Source: Candidatus Dormiibacterota bacterium
GTDB taxonomy: Bacteria > Chloroflexota > Dormibacteria > Aeolococcales > Aeolococcaceae
Length of the DNA: 64,000 nt
Reading direction: 5' to 3'
NCBI GenBank assembly: GCA_003142035.1
Contig: PLOF01000074.1
Location: 31,402-95,401 of the forward strand
The notes beneath the pieces are model-generated. The model was not told the DNA's origin and did not search any database. It saw only the letters and a program-made list of their open reading frames with translations. A program made the position numbers and the translations under genes. Each line of letters begins with the position of its first letter. Position 1 is the stretch's first letter. Positions 1 through 8,185 of this stretch are shown one piece after another.

Positions 1-57
1 GGCTCCGTGTGCGTCGACGAAGGCGAATGCTAGCCTTGGCGCCTGCTGCTCCGGGGC

Positions 58-131
58 GGGTGGCTGTCCGCCGCGTGGTGGAAACCGAAGGGGTGGGTGG
101 CTGTCCGCCGCGTTGTGGAGACCTAAGGGAC
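58..131. repeat. Imperfect 37-bp tandem duplication
   Basis: Two consecutive 37-bp units (58-94 and 95-131) share the run GGGTGGCTGTCCGCCGCG and then differ at a few positions. The second unit runs up to just before the first lipoprotein gene and covers the upstream TTG start offered by the ORF track. This favours the later GTG start at 161. I see no gene in the first 160 bases. Confidence 0.75.
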
Positions 132-160
132 CGGTGATCCTCAGAATGGGAGGGCTTTTC

Positions 161-700
161 GTGGGTCGGACGCGTCGTCTCATCGCCTGGTGGGGGTTCG
201 GAGTGGCGGCCCTTGCCGCTGCCGGGTGCGGGAGCACCTCTACCGTCGCCACGCCGGCCACCGCGGCTCCGACCGTCACCGCGTCTCCGGCCACCACCAA
301 GACACCCGCCGCCACCTCGCCAGCGGCGACCGCGACGTCGACAACGGTGGCAGGTGTCACCGGCGGAGCCGGCGACACCTCCGCCAACCCCGACCAGACC
401 TTCATCTGCGGGGCATCCGGCACCATGGACGGCACCCTCGTTGCCTACCTCACCGTCGCCGGCTCCGACTCGACGTCGGCGAAGTCGCTCTGCACCAGCC
501 TGGAGGGGGCAGCGGGCTGGGTCGCGATAACCACCATTTCTGCCGGTGAGTACGAGTCCGTCCCGGAGTGTTACATGACCCTGGGCGGGGGCGTCATCAC
601 CGCTCGCATCTACACGGCCAAGGGCGGCAGCGATGCGCAGACGAAAGTGCTCTGCGACACCCTTCTCGCGGGTTCCACCCTGCCGACGCTCGCTCCCTGA
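161..700 (+). CDS. Small secreted lipoprotein, Thr/Pro/Ala-rich linker
   Basis: Predicted 179-residue lipoprotein of unknown function. The N-terminus has arginines (GRTRRL), a hydrophobic core and a lipobox ending AAAGC, so the mature protein should be lipid-anchored at the extracellular face of the membrane. A low-complexity Thr/Pro/Ala linker of about 45 residues follows, then a compact domain of about 105 residues with four cysteines that could form disulfides. The ORF track begins at a TTG at 113, but GTG at 161 has a GGGAGG ribosome-binding site about 7 bases upstream and keeps only the signal peptide. ATG at 146 is the other option. I recognise no family. Confidence 0.75.
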   Translation: MGRTRRLIAWWGFGVAALAAAGCGSTSTVATPATAAPTVTASPATTKTPAATSPAATATSTTVAGVTGGAGDTSANPDQTFICGASGTMDGTLVAYLTVAGSDSTSAKSLCTSLEGAAGWVAITTISAGEYESVPECYMTLGGGVITARIYTAKGGSDAQTKVLCDTLLAGSTLPTLAP

Positions 701-772
701 CGCGGCGGAAGCCGGGCAGGCGACAGTACCCCGCCCCGTTGCGCGGAAGGCGGGAGTATCGTCTCGGCCGTC

Positions 773-1186
773 ATGCCGCGATGGGCCTCGGTGCTCCCGC
801 TCTGCCTCTTTGCAGCCGCCACCATCGCGGGGTGCGGCAGCCCGGTCGACACGAGCAACCTCACCCAGGTCCAGATGAGCTCCTCGCAGGCCCTCCCGCC
901 CCCCTACGGGTCGGCACAGGCGGTGCTCACCTCCGCGACATCCCTGGCGACCTTCCGGAAGGCGATGTCCTCGAACGGCATCGGCCTGAGTGGCACCACC
1001 ACGACCAGCGATGGCTGCGCCGGTGGGACCCAGTACACCATCGTCCTGGTGAGGAGCGGCGGCAAGGGATCGACGACGCTCAACGCCTACGCCTGCGGGG
1101 GCCAGATCACCGGCAACATGGACGGGAACGTATCGGGATTCCTCGACTACGTCAGGCCCCTGCTGGTCGCGACGCCGTCAGGGTAG
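773..1186 (+). CDS. Small lipoprotein, unknown function
   Basis: This encodes 137 residues with a short signal peptide and a clear lipobox (TIAGC at about residues 17-21), so it is predicted to be a membrane-anchored extracellular lipoprotein. The mature part has two further cysteines that may pair. It follows the other lipoprotein by 72 bp on the same strand, and the two may be expressed together, though their sequences are not obviously related. The last 40 bp overlap the 3' end of the convergent alkD gene, so both C-termini are encoded on opposite strands of the same DNA. Function is not recognisable. Confidence 0.75.
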   Translation: MPRWASVLPLCLFAAATIAGCGSPVDTSNLTQVQMSSSQALPPPYGSAQAVLTSATSLATFRKAMSSNGIGLSGTTTTSDGCAGGTQYTIVLVRSGGKGSTTLNAYACGGQITGNMDGNVSGFLDYVRPLLVATPSG

Positions 1187-1905
1187 GGGTAGCGGGCCGC
1201 GAGCACCTCCGCGCGCTGTGCCGGAGAGAGCGACTTGATCGCCTCGGTGAGGGTCACGCCTGACACCCTTCCCGCCCGTGGGAGCAGCCACGCGTAGACG
1301 AGGTCAGGGCGCTTGCGCCCGGTGTCGCGCAACACCCAGCCGATCGCCTTGCGGATGAAGAACTCCCTCTCCTCCAGCATCGTCTCCGCGTACCGCGAGA
1401 ATCGCGAAAAGTCGCCGCCGCCCCGGCGGAGTGGGACCAGCAGGGCGAGGAGCGCGGATCGCCGGATCCAGAAGTCCGGGTCGCCCGCCCAGCGATCGAG
1501 CACGACGCCCAGCTCAGGATGGCGCTCGACCAGTGAGCCGGCCACCAGGGCGGCCAGCCCATCGACGAGCGCCCATGTTTGGGATTCGCGCAGCAAGCGC
1601 TCGATCAGCACGGTGTCCGCCGGTTGGAGGCGATCGCCGCCGAGCTCCAGGAGCTCGACCGCCGCCCTGCGCCACTCGTAGACGGTGCCCGCCCAGAGCG
1701 CCTCCACCAGGGCGAGGAGCTCCTCCCTCTCGAGGGGAGGACGCCGCTTGGCCACTCCCCGGGCCACGGCCCGCACCGCGGGGACACTGACCCCGTAGTG
1801 GTCGAGCCGGCTCTTCAGGTACGCCTTCTCCTGCGCGGCGCGCTCCGGAGAACCCATGGCGCGGAGTTCCGCGTCGATTCCGGCGAGCAGTTCTGCGACG
1901 TCCAT
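1147..1905 (-). CDS. alkD: AlkD-like DNA alkylation repair glycosylase
   Basis: A 252-residue HEAT-like repeat DNA glycosylase of the AlkD family, which excises N3- and N7-alkylpurines by trapping backbone-distorted DNA. Residues matching the family's catalytic set are visible: a W-x3-D pair (TWALVD), a W-x-R element (FWIRRSALL) and the later conserved W (KAIGWVLRD). The ORF runs upstream to 2001, but those residues overlap the neighbouring gene, and the ATG at 1905 gives the usual family N-terminus (MDVAELLAGIDAEL). It starts 11 bp after the radical-SAM gene on the same strand and is probably cotranscribed with it. Its 3' end overlaps the convergent lipoprotein gene by 40 bp. Confidence 0.9.
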   Translation of the reverse strand: MDVAELLAGIDAELRAMGSPERAAQEKAYLKSRLDHYGVSVPAVRAVARGVAKRRPPLEREELLALVEALWAGTVYEWRRAAVELLELGGDRLQPADTVLIERLLRESQTWALVDGLAALVAGSLVERHPELGVVLDRWAGDPDFWIRRSALLALLVPLRRGGGDFSRFSRYAETMLEEREFFIRKAIGWVLRDTGRKRPDLVYAWLLPRAGRVSGVTLTEAIKSLSPAQRAEVLAARYPYPDGVATSRGLT

Positions 1906-1916
1906 CAGGGCACCCC

Positions 1917-3245
1917 TCAGCGGCGGCTCGCCAGGCAGCAGTGCTTGTACTTGCGGCCACTGCCGCACGGGCACGGATCGTTGCGCGACGCGATCCGCCA
2001 TCGGCGCCGCTCCTCGCGCTCGTCGATCTCCAGCGCTCCCATGATCGCCGCCACCCCCTTGCCGGAGCGGCCCAGGCTCACCATCCGCTCAAGGTGAGGC
2101 AGCATGTGCTGGTACGACTGCCGGTAACCGGCGCAGAGGTGGTTGAGCCCGGGCTCCCCCTCCGGTGTGAGGTCGAAGCGGTCCTTGGGGCAGCCGCCAT
2201 TGCAGAGGAAGAGCACCGGGCAAGCGCGGCAAAGCCCGGGCAGGCCGGACTTCTTGGCCTCGCCAAAGGATAGCTGCGCCGGTGACTCGACGAGCGTGCC
2301 CAGACCGTCGCTGAGGACGTTCCCCAGCCGGTGTGCCGAGTCCACGAAATGGTCGCACGCGTAGACGCTGCCGTCGTGCTCGAGGGCGAGGACCCGCCCG
2401 CAGGTCTCGGACATGACGCAGAGGTTGGCGGGCTGCCCGCTCACCACCTGAAGCGCCTCGGCGAAGTTCTGCACGGCGATCCGGCCCACGTCGTGGCGCA
2501 CCCATTCGTCGAAGACGGTGCAGAGGAAGGCCGACATCGCCTCCGGAGTAACGGAGCGCTCGGTGACCGCGCCGCCGCCGTCCCGCTCGACCACGGGCAG
2601 GAACTGCACCCAGCGCACCCCCTCGGCGAGGAAGAAACGGTAGACCTCGAGCGGCGCGGAGGCGGTCCGCGCGTTGAGGGTGCAGAGGACATCCGGCTCG
2701 ACACCGTGCTCACGGAGACGGGCCAGCCCCCGCATCGTCCGGGCGTGAGTCGGGAGGCCGTGGCGATCGGGGCGGCTGCGGTCATGGAAGCGGGCCGGGC
2801 CATCGATGCTGATCCCCACCGCGAAGCGGTTCGCGGCGAGGAACGTGCACCAGGCGTCGTCCAGGCGGGTCCCGTTGGTCTGCAGGTTGTTGAGGCAGCT
2901 CCATCCCCGCGGGAGGTGCCGCTCCTGCAGCTCGACCACGCGCCGGAAGAAGTCGAGGCCGGCGAGGGTCGGCTCCCCGCCGTGCCAGGCGAAGTAGACG
3001 AGCGGACCCGGGCTCGCTTCGATGAAGGCGCGGATGTGCGCCTCCAGGACCGCGTCGGACATGCGGTACCGCTCCCCGGCCGGGAAGAGGCTGGTCTTGC
3101 CGAGGTAGTAGCAGTAGTCGCAGGCGAGGTTGCAGAGAGGCCCGATCGGCTTTGCCATCACCCCGAAGGGTTCCGTCGCCCGTGGCGGAGCGGCCGTCGC
3201 GGATGGCGCGGCGTCAGGCGGGCGGGGAGGCGTGAGGGCGTTCAT
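1917..3245 (-). CDS. Radical SAM/SPASM anaerobic sulfatase-maturase-like enzyme with SEC-C tail
   Basis: A 442-residue radical-SAM protein of the anaerobic sulfatase-maturating enzyme (anSME) type, which in characterised members converts a Cys or Ser of a sulfatase to formylglycine. The CxxxCxxC cluster motif (CNLACDYC) lies near residue 40, and WHGGEPTLAG follows. The C-terminal SPASM cysteines include CRACPVLFLCNGGC. A short SEC-C zinc motif (CPCGSGRKYKHCC) is added at the very end. I chose ATG 3245; GTG 3260 adds five residues. No sulfatase is encoded in the window, so the substrate must be elsewhere or be something else. AlkD follows closely. Confidence 0.88.
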   Translation of the reverse strand: MNALTPPRPPDAAPSATAAPPRATEPFGVMAKPIGPLCNLACDYCYYLGKTSLFPAGERYRMSDAVLEAHIRAFIEASPGPLVYFAWHGGEPTLAGLDFFRRVVELQERHLPRGWSCLNNLQTNGTRLDDAWCTFLAANRFAVGISIDGPARFHDRSRPDRHGLPTHARTMRGLARLREHGVEPDVLCTLNARTASAPLEVYRFFLAEGVRWVQFLPVVERDGGGAVTERSVTPEAMSAFLCTVFDEWVRHDVGRIAVQNFAEALQVVSGQPANLCVMSETCGRVLALEHDGSVYACDHFVDSAHRLGNVLSDGLGTLVESPAQLSFGEAKKSGLPGLCRACPVLFLCNGGCPKDRFDLTPEGEPGLNHLCAGYRQSYQHMLPHLERMVSLGRSGKGVAAIMGALEIDEREERRRWRIASRNDPCPCGSGRKYKHCCLASRR

Positions 3246-3321
3246 GGCGGTTCGGAGCACCGCTGATCATCCGCTCCACGAGGGAGGGTCGGAGCCGACC
3301 GGGCCTCCCGTCAGATGCGCC

Positions 3322-3373
3322 GATAACTTGATTGCAACTATCTCTTGACAGTCGCCACCATGTTGGTTAGTAT
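3322..3373 (+). promoter_or_regulatory. Sigma70-like promoter of the MFS pump, with possible operator
   Basis: A near-consensus promoter precedes the efflux pump: TTGACA at 3345-3350, a 17-bp spacer, and TAGTAT at 3368-3373. Just upstream, 3322-3342 starts with GATA and ends with TATC around a TTGCAA centre. This weak palindrome could be the site of the TetR regulator encoded downstream. The promoter is seen directly; the operator is inference. The region is clearly more AT-rich than its surroundings. Confidence 0.6.
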
Positions 3374-3408
3374 CGAATGGCAGTCAGCATCAAAAGGAGG
3401 ACGCCACC

Positions 3409-5022
3409 ATGAACGCACCGGCACCCCCGCGCGGAGTCGGGGCCCGGAGGTGGTGGGCGCTGGGAGCCGTGATGCTCGCCGTCCTCGCCGTTGGGCTCGA
3501 CGCGACCGTGCTCAGCGTGGCCCTCCCCACCCTGGCCACCCAGCTGCACGCCTCGGAGTCCGACCTGCAGTGGTTCTCCTCCGGATACCTGCTGGTGCTG
3601 GCGGCCCTGATGCTCCCCGCCGGCCTGCTCGGCGACCGGATCGGACGCAAGCGGGTCATGGTCGGGGCGCTGCTCCTCTTTGGCCTCGCCTCGGCCGCCT
3701 GCGCCGTCTCCAAGACCCCGGCAGAGTTCCTCGCCGCCCGGGTGCTGCTGGGCTTCGCCGGCGCCCCGCTCATCGTGATGGCCATGACCGCCCTGGCGGT
3801 GCTCTTCACCCCCGAGGAGCGGCCGAAGGCGGTCGGCATCTGGGCGGCGGTCAACTTCATCTCCTTTCCCATCGGCCCCATCCTGGGCGGCTACATCCTC
3901 AGCCACGCCTGGTGGGGGTGGGTCTTCCTGATGAACGTGCCGGTCGCCCTGCTCGGGCTGGTCGCCGTCCTGATGCTGGTCCCGGAGTCGAAGTCGACGC
4001 AGCGGCCCGGCCTCGACCCGGCGGGCGTGGGCCTCTCCACCGCCGGCCTGGTGAGCCTCACCTACGGCCTGATCCAGGCCGGCCAGAATGGTTGGGGGAG
4101 CGCCATCGCCATCGGCCCGATGCTGGCCGGGGTTGCCCTGCTGGCGGCCTTCCTGGGCTGGGAGGTCCTGCTCACCCGGCGGCCCGGCGGCCAGCCACTC
4201 GTCGACCTCGAGCTCTTCCGCTCGCGCAGCTTCACCTGGGGAGTGCTGCTCCTCGCCGTCTCCGCGGTGGTGATGATCGGCGTCATCTTCACCCTCCCCC
4301 AGTACTTCCAGGGCATCACCGGGGTGGACCCGATGGGCAGCGGCGTCCGGCTCCTCCCCCTGCTGGCCGGCCTGCTGCTGGGGGCTCTGCCCTCGGCCCT
4401 CTTCATCCGCTGGATCGGGGCCAAGCTGGTCATGAGCCTGGGCTTCCTCATCCTCGTGCTCACCGGCCTGTGGGCGGCGTCCACCACCCTCGGAACCGGA
4501 GCCGGCGTCACCGCGGCGTGGATGGTGGCCGGCGGCCTGGGCATGGGCCTGGTATTCGCCCCCGCCGCGTCGGCGGCGCTGGCTCAGATCGACGCCGAGC
4601 GCAGTGGCGTGGCGAGCGGCGTGCTCCAGGCGATCAACAAGATGGGAGGCCCGCTCGGCGCGGCCGTCTTCGGGAGCGCCCTCAGCTCCGTGTACCAGGC
4701 TCATCTTCCCGTCGCCGGCCTCACCGGCAGCCTGGTCGCCACCATGAAGGAGGGGCTGACCCAGGGGCTGGCCGTGGCCCGCAAGCTCGCATCCCCGGCG
4801 CTCGCCCACGGGGTCCAGGCGGCCTTTGTCCGCGGCATGGATGCGGCCTTCCTGGTCTCCGCCGGCATCGCCGGCATCGGCCTGGTGCTCACGCTCCTGT
4901 TCATGCCGCTGCGCACCCCGGCGCTGGCTCCCACGCCAGAGAGCGGCGCCGCCGACCCAACCGGGCCGGGCCCGCAACTCCTGCTCCCCGACAGTGCGGC
5001 GGCAGCACCGACGTCCTTGTGA
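3409..5022 (+). CDS. DHA2-family MFS drug efflux transporter
   Basis: A 537-residue major facilitator superfamily permease of the 14-helix DHA2 (EmrB/QacA) type, predicted to export drugs or other small molecules by proton antiport in the inner membrane. The opening helix has LDATVLSVALPTL, followed by the loop motif GLLGDRIGRKRVMV typical of MFS motif A; hydrophobic helices continue to about residue 505. Start ATG 3409 has a strong AAAGGAGG site about 10 bases upstream and a promoter at 3345-3373. A TetR-family gene follows 55 bp downstream on the same strand, a common arrangement for a substrate-responsive efflux pair. The substrate cannot be read from the sequence. Confidence 0.93.
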   Translation: MNAPAPPRGVGARRWWALGAVMLAVLAVGLDATVLSVALPTLATQLHASESDLQWFSSGYLLVLAALMLPAGLLGDRIGRKRVMVGALLLFGLASAACAVSKTPAEFLAARVLLGFAGAPLIVMAMTALAVLFTPEERPKAVGIWAAVNFISFPIGPILGGYILSHAWWGWVFLMNVPVALLGLVAVLMLVPESKSTQRPGLDPAGVGLSTAGLVSLTYGLIQAGQNGWGSAIAIGPMLAGVALLAAFLGWEVLLTRRPGGQPLVDLELFRSRSFTWGVLLLAVSAVVMIGVIFTLPQYFQGITGVDPMGSGVRLLPLLAGLLLGALPSALFIRWIGAKLVMSLGFLILVLTGLWAASTTLGTGAGVTAAWMVAGGLGMGLVFAPAASAALAQIDAERSGVASGVLQAINKMGGPLGAAVFGSALSSVYQAHLPVAGLTGSLVATMKEGLTQGLAVARKLASPALAHGVQAAFVRGMDAAFLVSAGIAGIGLVLTLLFMPLRTPALAPTPESGAADPTGPGPQLLLPDSAAAAPTSL

Positions 5023-5077
5023 GCAGCTACGATCGTGGCCGGAGGCACCTGGCACGCGCAATGAGGATCGGGTCGAG

Positions 5078-5704
5078 ATGACTTCGTCAGAGGCGATCGA
5101 GGGCCGAGGTCCCGGGCTCCGCGAGCGGAAGAAGGCGAAGACCCGCGCCGCCATCCAGCAGGAGGCGATGCGCCTCTTCGTCGAGCGGGGCTACGACGGC
5201 ACGACCGTCGAGGACATCGCCGAGGCCGCCGAGGTCTCACCGAGCACCTTCTTCCGCTACTTCCCGACCAAGGAGGACGTGGTCCTCCGCGATGACTACG
5301 ACGAAGCGCTGATGGAGGTGTTCCAACAGCTGCCAGCTGACCTCACGCCGCTGCAGGCCTGCCGCGAGGCGCTTCGCAGCATCGGTGGCATCACCAGCGG
5401 GCTCTCCCCCGAGGAGCGGGAGCTGGAGAAGGTGCGGATGGCCCTCACCTTCTCGGTCCCGGAGGTCAGAGCCCGCTGGATCAACGAGCTGGTCCGCTCC
5501 TTCCAGGTGCTCGCCGGAGCGGTCGCTGCCCGAGCCGGACGCCCAGCCGATGATGTCCAGGTGCGCGCCTTCGTCGGTGCCGTGCTCGGCGTGATGCTGG
5601 TGGCGATGGAGCCGCTCGTCAACGACCCGACCCGGGAGTGGACCGAGTTCCTACCGGACATCGACGAGGCGCTCGGGTATCTGGAGCAGGGCCTCCCCCT
5701 CTGA
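5078..5704 (+). CDS. TetR-family transcriptional regulator
   Basis: A 208-residue TetR/AcrR regulator. The N-terminal helix-turn-helix is clear (TTVEDIAEAAEVSPSTFFRYF at about residues 45-65); the C-terminal ligand-binding and dimerisation part resembles the TetR_C MftR-like group only loosely. The ORF track extends upstream to 4826, but that stretch overlaps the pump gene in another frame. ATG 5078 gives the standard family N-terminus (RERKKAKTRAAIQQEAMRLF). It probably represses the preceding efflux gene. Whether it binds the palindrome before the pump is untested. Confidence 0.9.
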   Translation: MTSSEAIEGRGPGLRERKKAKTRAAIQQEAMRLFVERGYDGTTVEDIAEAAEVSPSTFFRYFPTKEDVVLRDDYDEALMEVFQQLPADLTPLQACREALRSIGGITSGLSPEERELEKVRMALTFSVPEVRARWINELVRSFQVLAGAVAARAGRPADDVQVRAFVGAVLGVMLVAMEPLVNDPTREWTEFLPDIDEALGYLEQGLPL

Positions 5705-5814
5705 GCCGGCACCGCCCATTTCCGGCCAGCTCTGCGTCAGCTCCGGTGCTCGGGCGGTCACGCACATCAGTGCGCTCCCTTCCTGCGCTCCTCGCTTCCT
5801 TGATCTGACCGGCC

Positions 5815-5841
5815 TGGGCGGCGCCGAACCGGCGCCACCCA
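5815..5841. terminator. Bidirectional hairpin between convergent genes
   Basis: A perfect 7-bp stem GGCGCCG / CGGCGCC with an AAC loop is extended by TGGG / CCCA past a single mismatch. It lies between the convergent TetR and trpB2 genes, where a shared terminator is expected. No T-run follows on either strand, so termination is inferred from position and stem strength. The rest of 5705-5888 shows no gene. Confidence 0.4.
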
Positions 5842-5888
5842 CCCCGGACGCCCGCTGACCGGACGCCCGGGGATGGAGCGTGCGGGTT

Positions 5889-7139
5889 TCAGCTTCCGGC
5901 CAGCTTCCCGGTGAGGAAGTCGTCGTAGGCCTGCAGGTCGAGGAGCCCGTGCCCGGAGTAGCCGAAGAGGATCACCTTCTCCTTGCCCTCTTCGCGGGCC
6001 TGGAGGGCGGCATCGATGGTCGCCTTGATCGCGTGCGCGGTCTCGGGTGCGGGGATCGTCCCCTGGGTCCGCGCCCACTGGATGGCGGCCTCGAAGACGG
6101 CGGTCTGGTTGTATGCCGAGGCGCGCATCCGCCCGGTATGCACCAGGTTGCTGATGATCGGTGAGTCGCCGTGGTAGCGGAGCCCGCCGGCGTGGATCGA
6201 GGGCGGCACGAAGTCGTGGCCCAGCGTGTACATGGAGAGGAGCGGGGTGAGTCCGGCGGTGTCGCCGAAGTCGTATTCGAACTTCCCGGTGGTGAGGGTG
6301 GCGCAGCTGGTCGGCTCCACCGCCAGCAGCTCGACGCCCTCGTCGGGGACAAAGGGCAGGGCGAGGCCGCCGAGGTTGGAGCCGCCACCGCAGCAACCGA
6401 TGACCAGGTCGGGCTTCTCCTCGCCCGCCAGCTGGAGCTGCTCCTTGGCCTCCAGGCCGATCACGGTCTGGTGGAGGAGCACGTGGTTGAGCACCGACCC
6501 CAGCGAGTAGTGGGTGTCCTCACGGCTGCCCGCGTCGCGGACGGCGTCGCTGATCGCCATGCCGAGCGAGCCGGGGCTGTCGGGCTGGTCCACCGGCGAG
6601 GCCACCACCTCACCGCCCCAGGTCTCCATCATCAGGCGCCGGTAGGGCTTCTGCTGGTAGGAGGCCCGCACCATGTAGACCTTGCACTTGATGCCAAAGA
6701 GCGCACAGGAGAAGGCGAGCGCGCTCCCCCACTGGCCGGCACCCGTCTCCGTGGCGATGCGCTTGATCCCCTCCTCACGGTTGTAGTAGGCCTGGGGAAC
6801 GGCGGTATTGGGCTTGTGCGAGCCGGCCGGGGAGACCGACTCGTCCTTGTAGTAGATCCGCGCCGGGGTGTCGAGCGCCTGCTCGAGGCGGCGGGCACGC
6901 ACCAGGGGAGTAGGGCGCCAGAGGCGGAGGATGTCGAGGACCGGGCCCGGGATGTCGATCCAGGGGTCGGTCGACACCTCCTGGAGGATCAGGGCCATCG
7001 GAAAGAGGGGGGCGAGGTCCTGTGGGCCAGCCGGCTGCCGCGTTACGGGGTGGAGTGCCGGGTCAATCGGCTGCGACAGCCGCGGCACGATGTTAAACCA
7101 GGCTTCAGGAAGTCGATCGGGCGGCATATTCCAGCGCAT
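5889..7139 (-). CDS. trpB2: TrpB2-type tryptophan synthase beta chain
   Basis: A 416-residue fold-type II PLP enzyme of the TrpB2 group, which condenses indole with L-serine to tryptophan (or uses related substrates) without needing TrpA. The PLP lysine sits in [11 protein letters not shown] near residue 110; the phosphate-binding glycine loop is [10 protein letters not shown] and the substrate loop is [14 protein letters not shown]. The long N-terminal extension ([15 protein letters not shown]) is typical of TrpB2 rather than TrpB1. No trpA or other trp gene is nearby. ATG 7139 has GGGGAAGA about 6 bases upstream. A GC-rich hairpin lies about 45 bases before the start. Confidence 0.93.
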   Translation of the reverse strand: MRWNMPPDRLPEAWFNIVPRLSQPIDPALHPVTRQPAGPQDLAPLFPMALILQEVSTDPWIDIPGPVLDILRLWRPTPLVRARRLEQALDTPARIYYKDESVSPAGSHKPNTAVPQAYYNREEGIKRIATETGAGQWGSALAFSCALFGIKCKVYMVRASYQQKPYRRLMMETWGGEVVASPVDQPDSPGSLGMAISDAVRDAGSREDTHYSLGSVLNHVLLHQTVIGLEAKEQLQLAGEEKPDLVIGCCGGGSNLGGLALPFVPDEGVELLAVEPTSCATLTTGKFEYDFGDTAGLTPLLSMYTLGHDFVPPSIHAGGLRYHGDSPIISNLVHTGRMRASAYNQTAVFEAAIQWARTQGTIPAPETAHAIKATIDAALQAREEGKEKVILFGYSGHGLLDLQAYDDFLTGKLAGS

Positions 7140-7184
7140 GAATCTTCCCCAGACGATCGGCGGGCGGTCGCCGGGACTCTAGCG

Positions 7185-7205
7185 CGCTCCCCCGGTGGGG
7201 GCGCG
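7185..7205. promoter_or_regulatory. GC hairpin in the trpB2 leader
   Basis: CCCCC-GGT-GGGGG, extended by CGC / GCG past one mismatch, lies in the 197-bp gap between the divergent trpB2 and the Cys/His-rich gene. On the minus strand it falls in the probable trpB2 leader, where it could act as an attenuator or simply be a structural stem. No leader peptide or T-box features are visible, so this is a position-based guess. Confidence 0.25.
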
Positions 7206-7302
7206 GTCCGTCACTCTGGAATCGCGCTGTCGGGGGATTCGCCGAAGTCACCGCGGGGAGAGAACTGTGCAGCGCTTCAGCCTTGTGCGGGTGTCAGAGC
7301 GT

Positions 7303-7330
7303 TTGACAGGAGAGGACAGATCCTGATAGC
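7303..7330 (+). promoter_or_regulatory. Putative promoter, near-leaderless
   Basis: TTGACA at 7303-7308 matches the -35 consensus exactly. GATAGC at 7325-7330, after 16 bp, is a weak -10. The ATG at 7337 follows 6 bases later, so a transcript from here would carry almost no leader. Confidence 0.4.
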
Positions 7331-7336
7331 CTGACC

Positions 7337-8128
7337 ATGCCCAGGAGTGGTGTGCCCGCAGGGCGGACGCTGGGTTTGGGGGAAGCTGAGGTGTCGTTGC
7401 TGAGGCGCCGGAAGGCGGTCGAGGCGGAGATCGTCGGCGTGCCTGCAGCCTCACCCGGACACCCCAGCGAGCAGCCGTGCTCCGAGCCCGGCTGCCAGGC
7501 TCCCAACCGGGTCTCGTGCGATTACCGTGACCGGCGGGGAGCCCCGTGCCCGACGGCGTGGTGCGGCGACCACATCGTGACGGTCAACTCCTGGCATCTC
7601 TGCCGGCGTCATGCCAGCACCGTCCAGGCCCTCGCCCCCGTGGAGTTCCGCGGGCAGCTGCCGCCGCCCGACCTGGACAACCGCTCGCCATCGCTGGCGT
7701 CCTACCTCGCCGAGGCGCTCGACTCCCGGATGCGCGCGGCTCTCACGGTGCTCTCCCGACCGGCAAGCGGCGAGCGCGTCGGCACCGAGGCTCTCGCTTT
7801 GGTGACCGACCAGAACCGCGGCCGCCGCTGGGCCCAGGGCTGGGAGCTCTTCGACAACACCGGGCCGCTGCTGCGCATCGACGTCGAGGTCGACGAGGCT
7901 CGGGACCCGGAGTGCGCCCTCCGGCTCAACAGCCGGGTGATCCTCCGCTGCGTCCCACCATGGATCCAGGACCGCAAGACGGCGGGGCCACCGCTGGAGG
8001 GGGACGAGGACGCGCGGCGCCGTCAGGTCTTCTACGACGGCCTCATGGAGCAGCACGTCTGGCCGGCGCTGGTCGCCGAAGAGCGCTGGGTGCGACGGTG
8101 GGAGCGCACGCCGAACGCCACGGTCTAG
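7337..8128 (+). CDS. Cys/His-rich protein of unknown function
   Basis: A 263-residue protein I do not recognise. Residues about 48-92 hold a dense set of possible metal ligands (C48, C53, C61, C71, C76, H79, C89, H92), in fragments such as CPTAWCGDH and HLCRRH, which suggests a small zinc-binding module of one or two sites. The remainder is soluble, with mixed helix and strand and no membrane segment or signal peptide. It is transcribed away from trpB2 and separately from the convergent CYTH gene downstream. ATG 7337 has no clear ribosome-binding site, which fits the near-leaderless promoter before it. Codon usage matches its neighbours, so it looks native. Confidence 0.75.
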   Translation: MPRSGVPAGRTLGLGEAEVSLLRRRKAVEAEIVGVPAASPGHPSEQPCSEPGCQAPNRVSCDYRDRRGAPCPTAWCGDHIVTVNSWHLCRRHASTVQALAPVEFRGQLPPPDLDNRSPSLASYLAEALDSRMRAALTVLSRPASGERVGTEALALVTDQNRGRRWAQGWELFDNTGPLLRIDVEVDEARDPECALRLNSRVILRCVPPWIQDRKTAGPPLEGDEDARRRQVFYDGLMEQHVWPALVAEERWVRRWERTPNATV

Positions 8129-8185
8129 CCGTCCGTCCCCACTGACGGGACGGGCGTTTCCCCGCGGCGCGCCGGATGCGCCGCC

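Noticed and set aside
3367-5154. 595-residue minus-strand ORF opposite the MFS pump
   Set aside because: It is composed of low-complexity Gly/Glu/His/Arg runs with no family motif, antisense to a clear transporter gene; a GC-bias shadow.
7141-7336. Riboswitch or T-box leader for trpB2
   Set aside because: Only a GC hairpin is visible; no specifier loop, T-box sequence or terminator/antiterminator pair was found.
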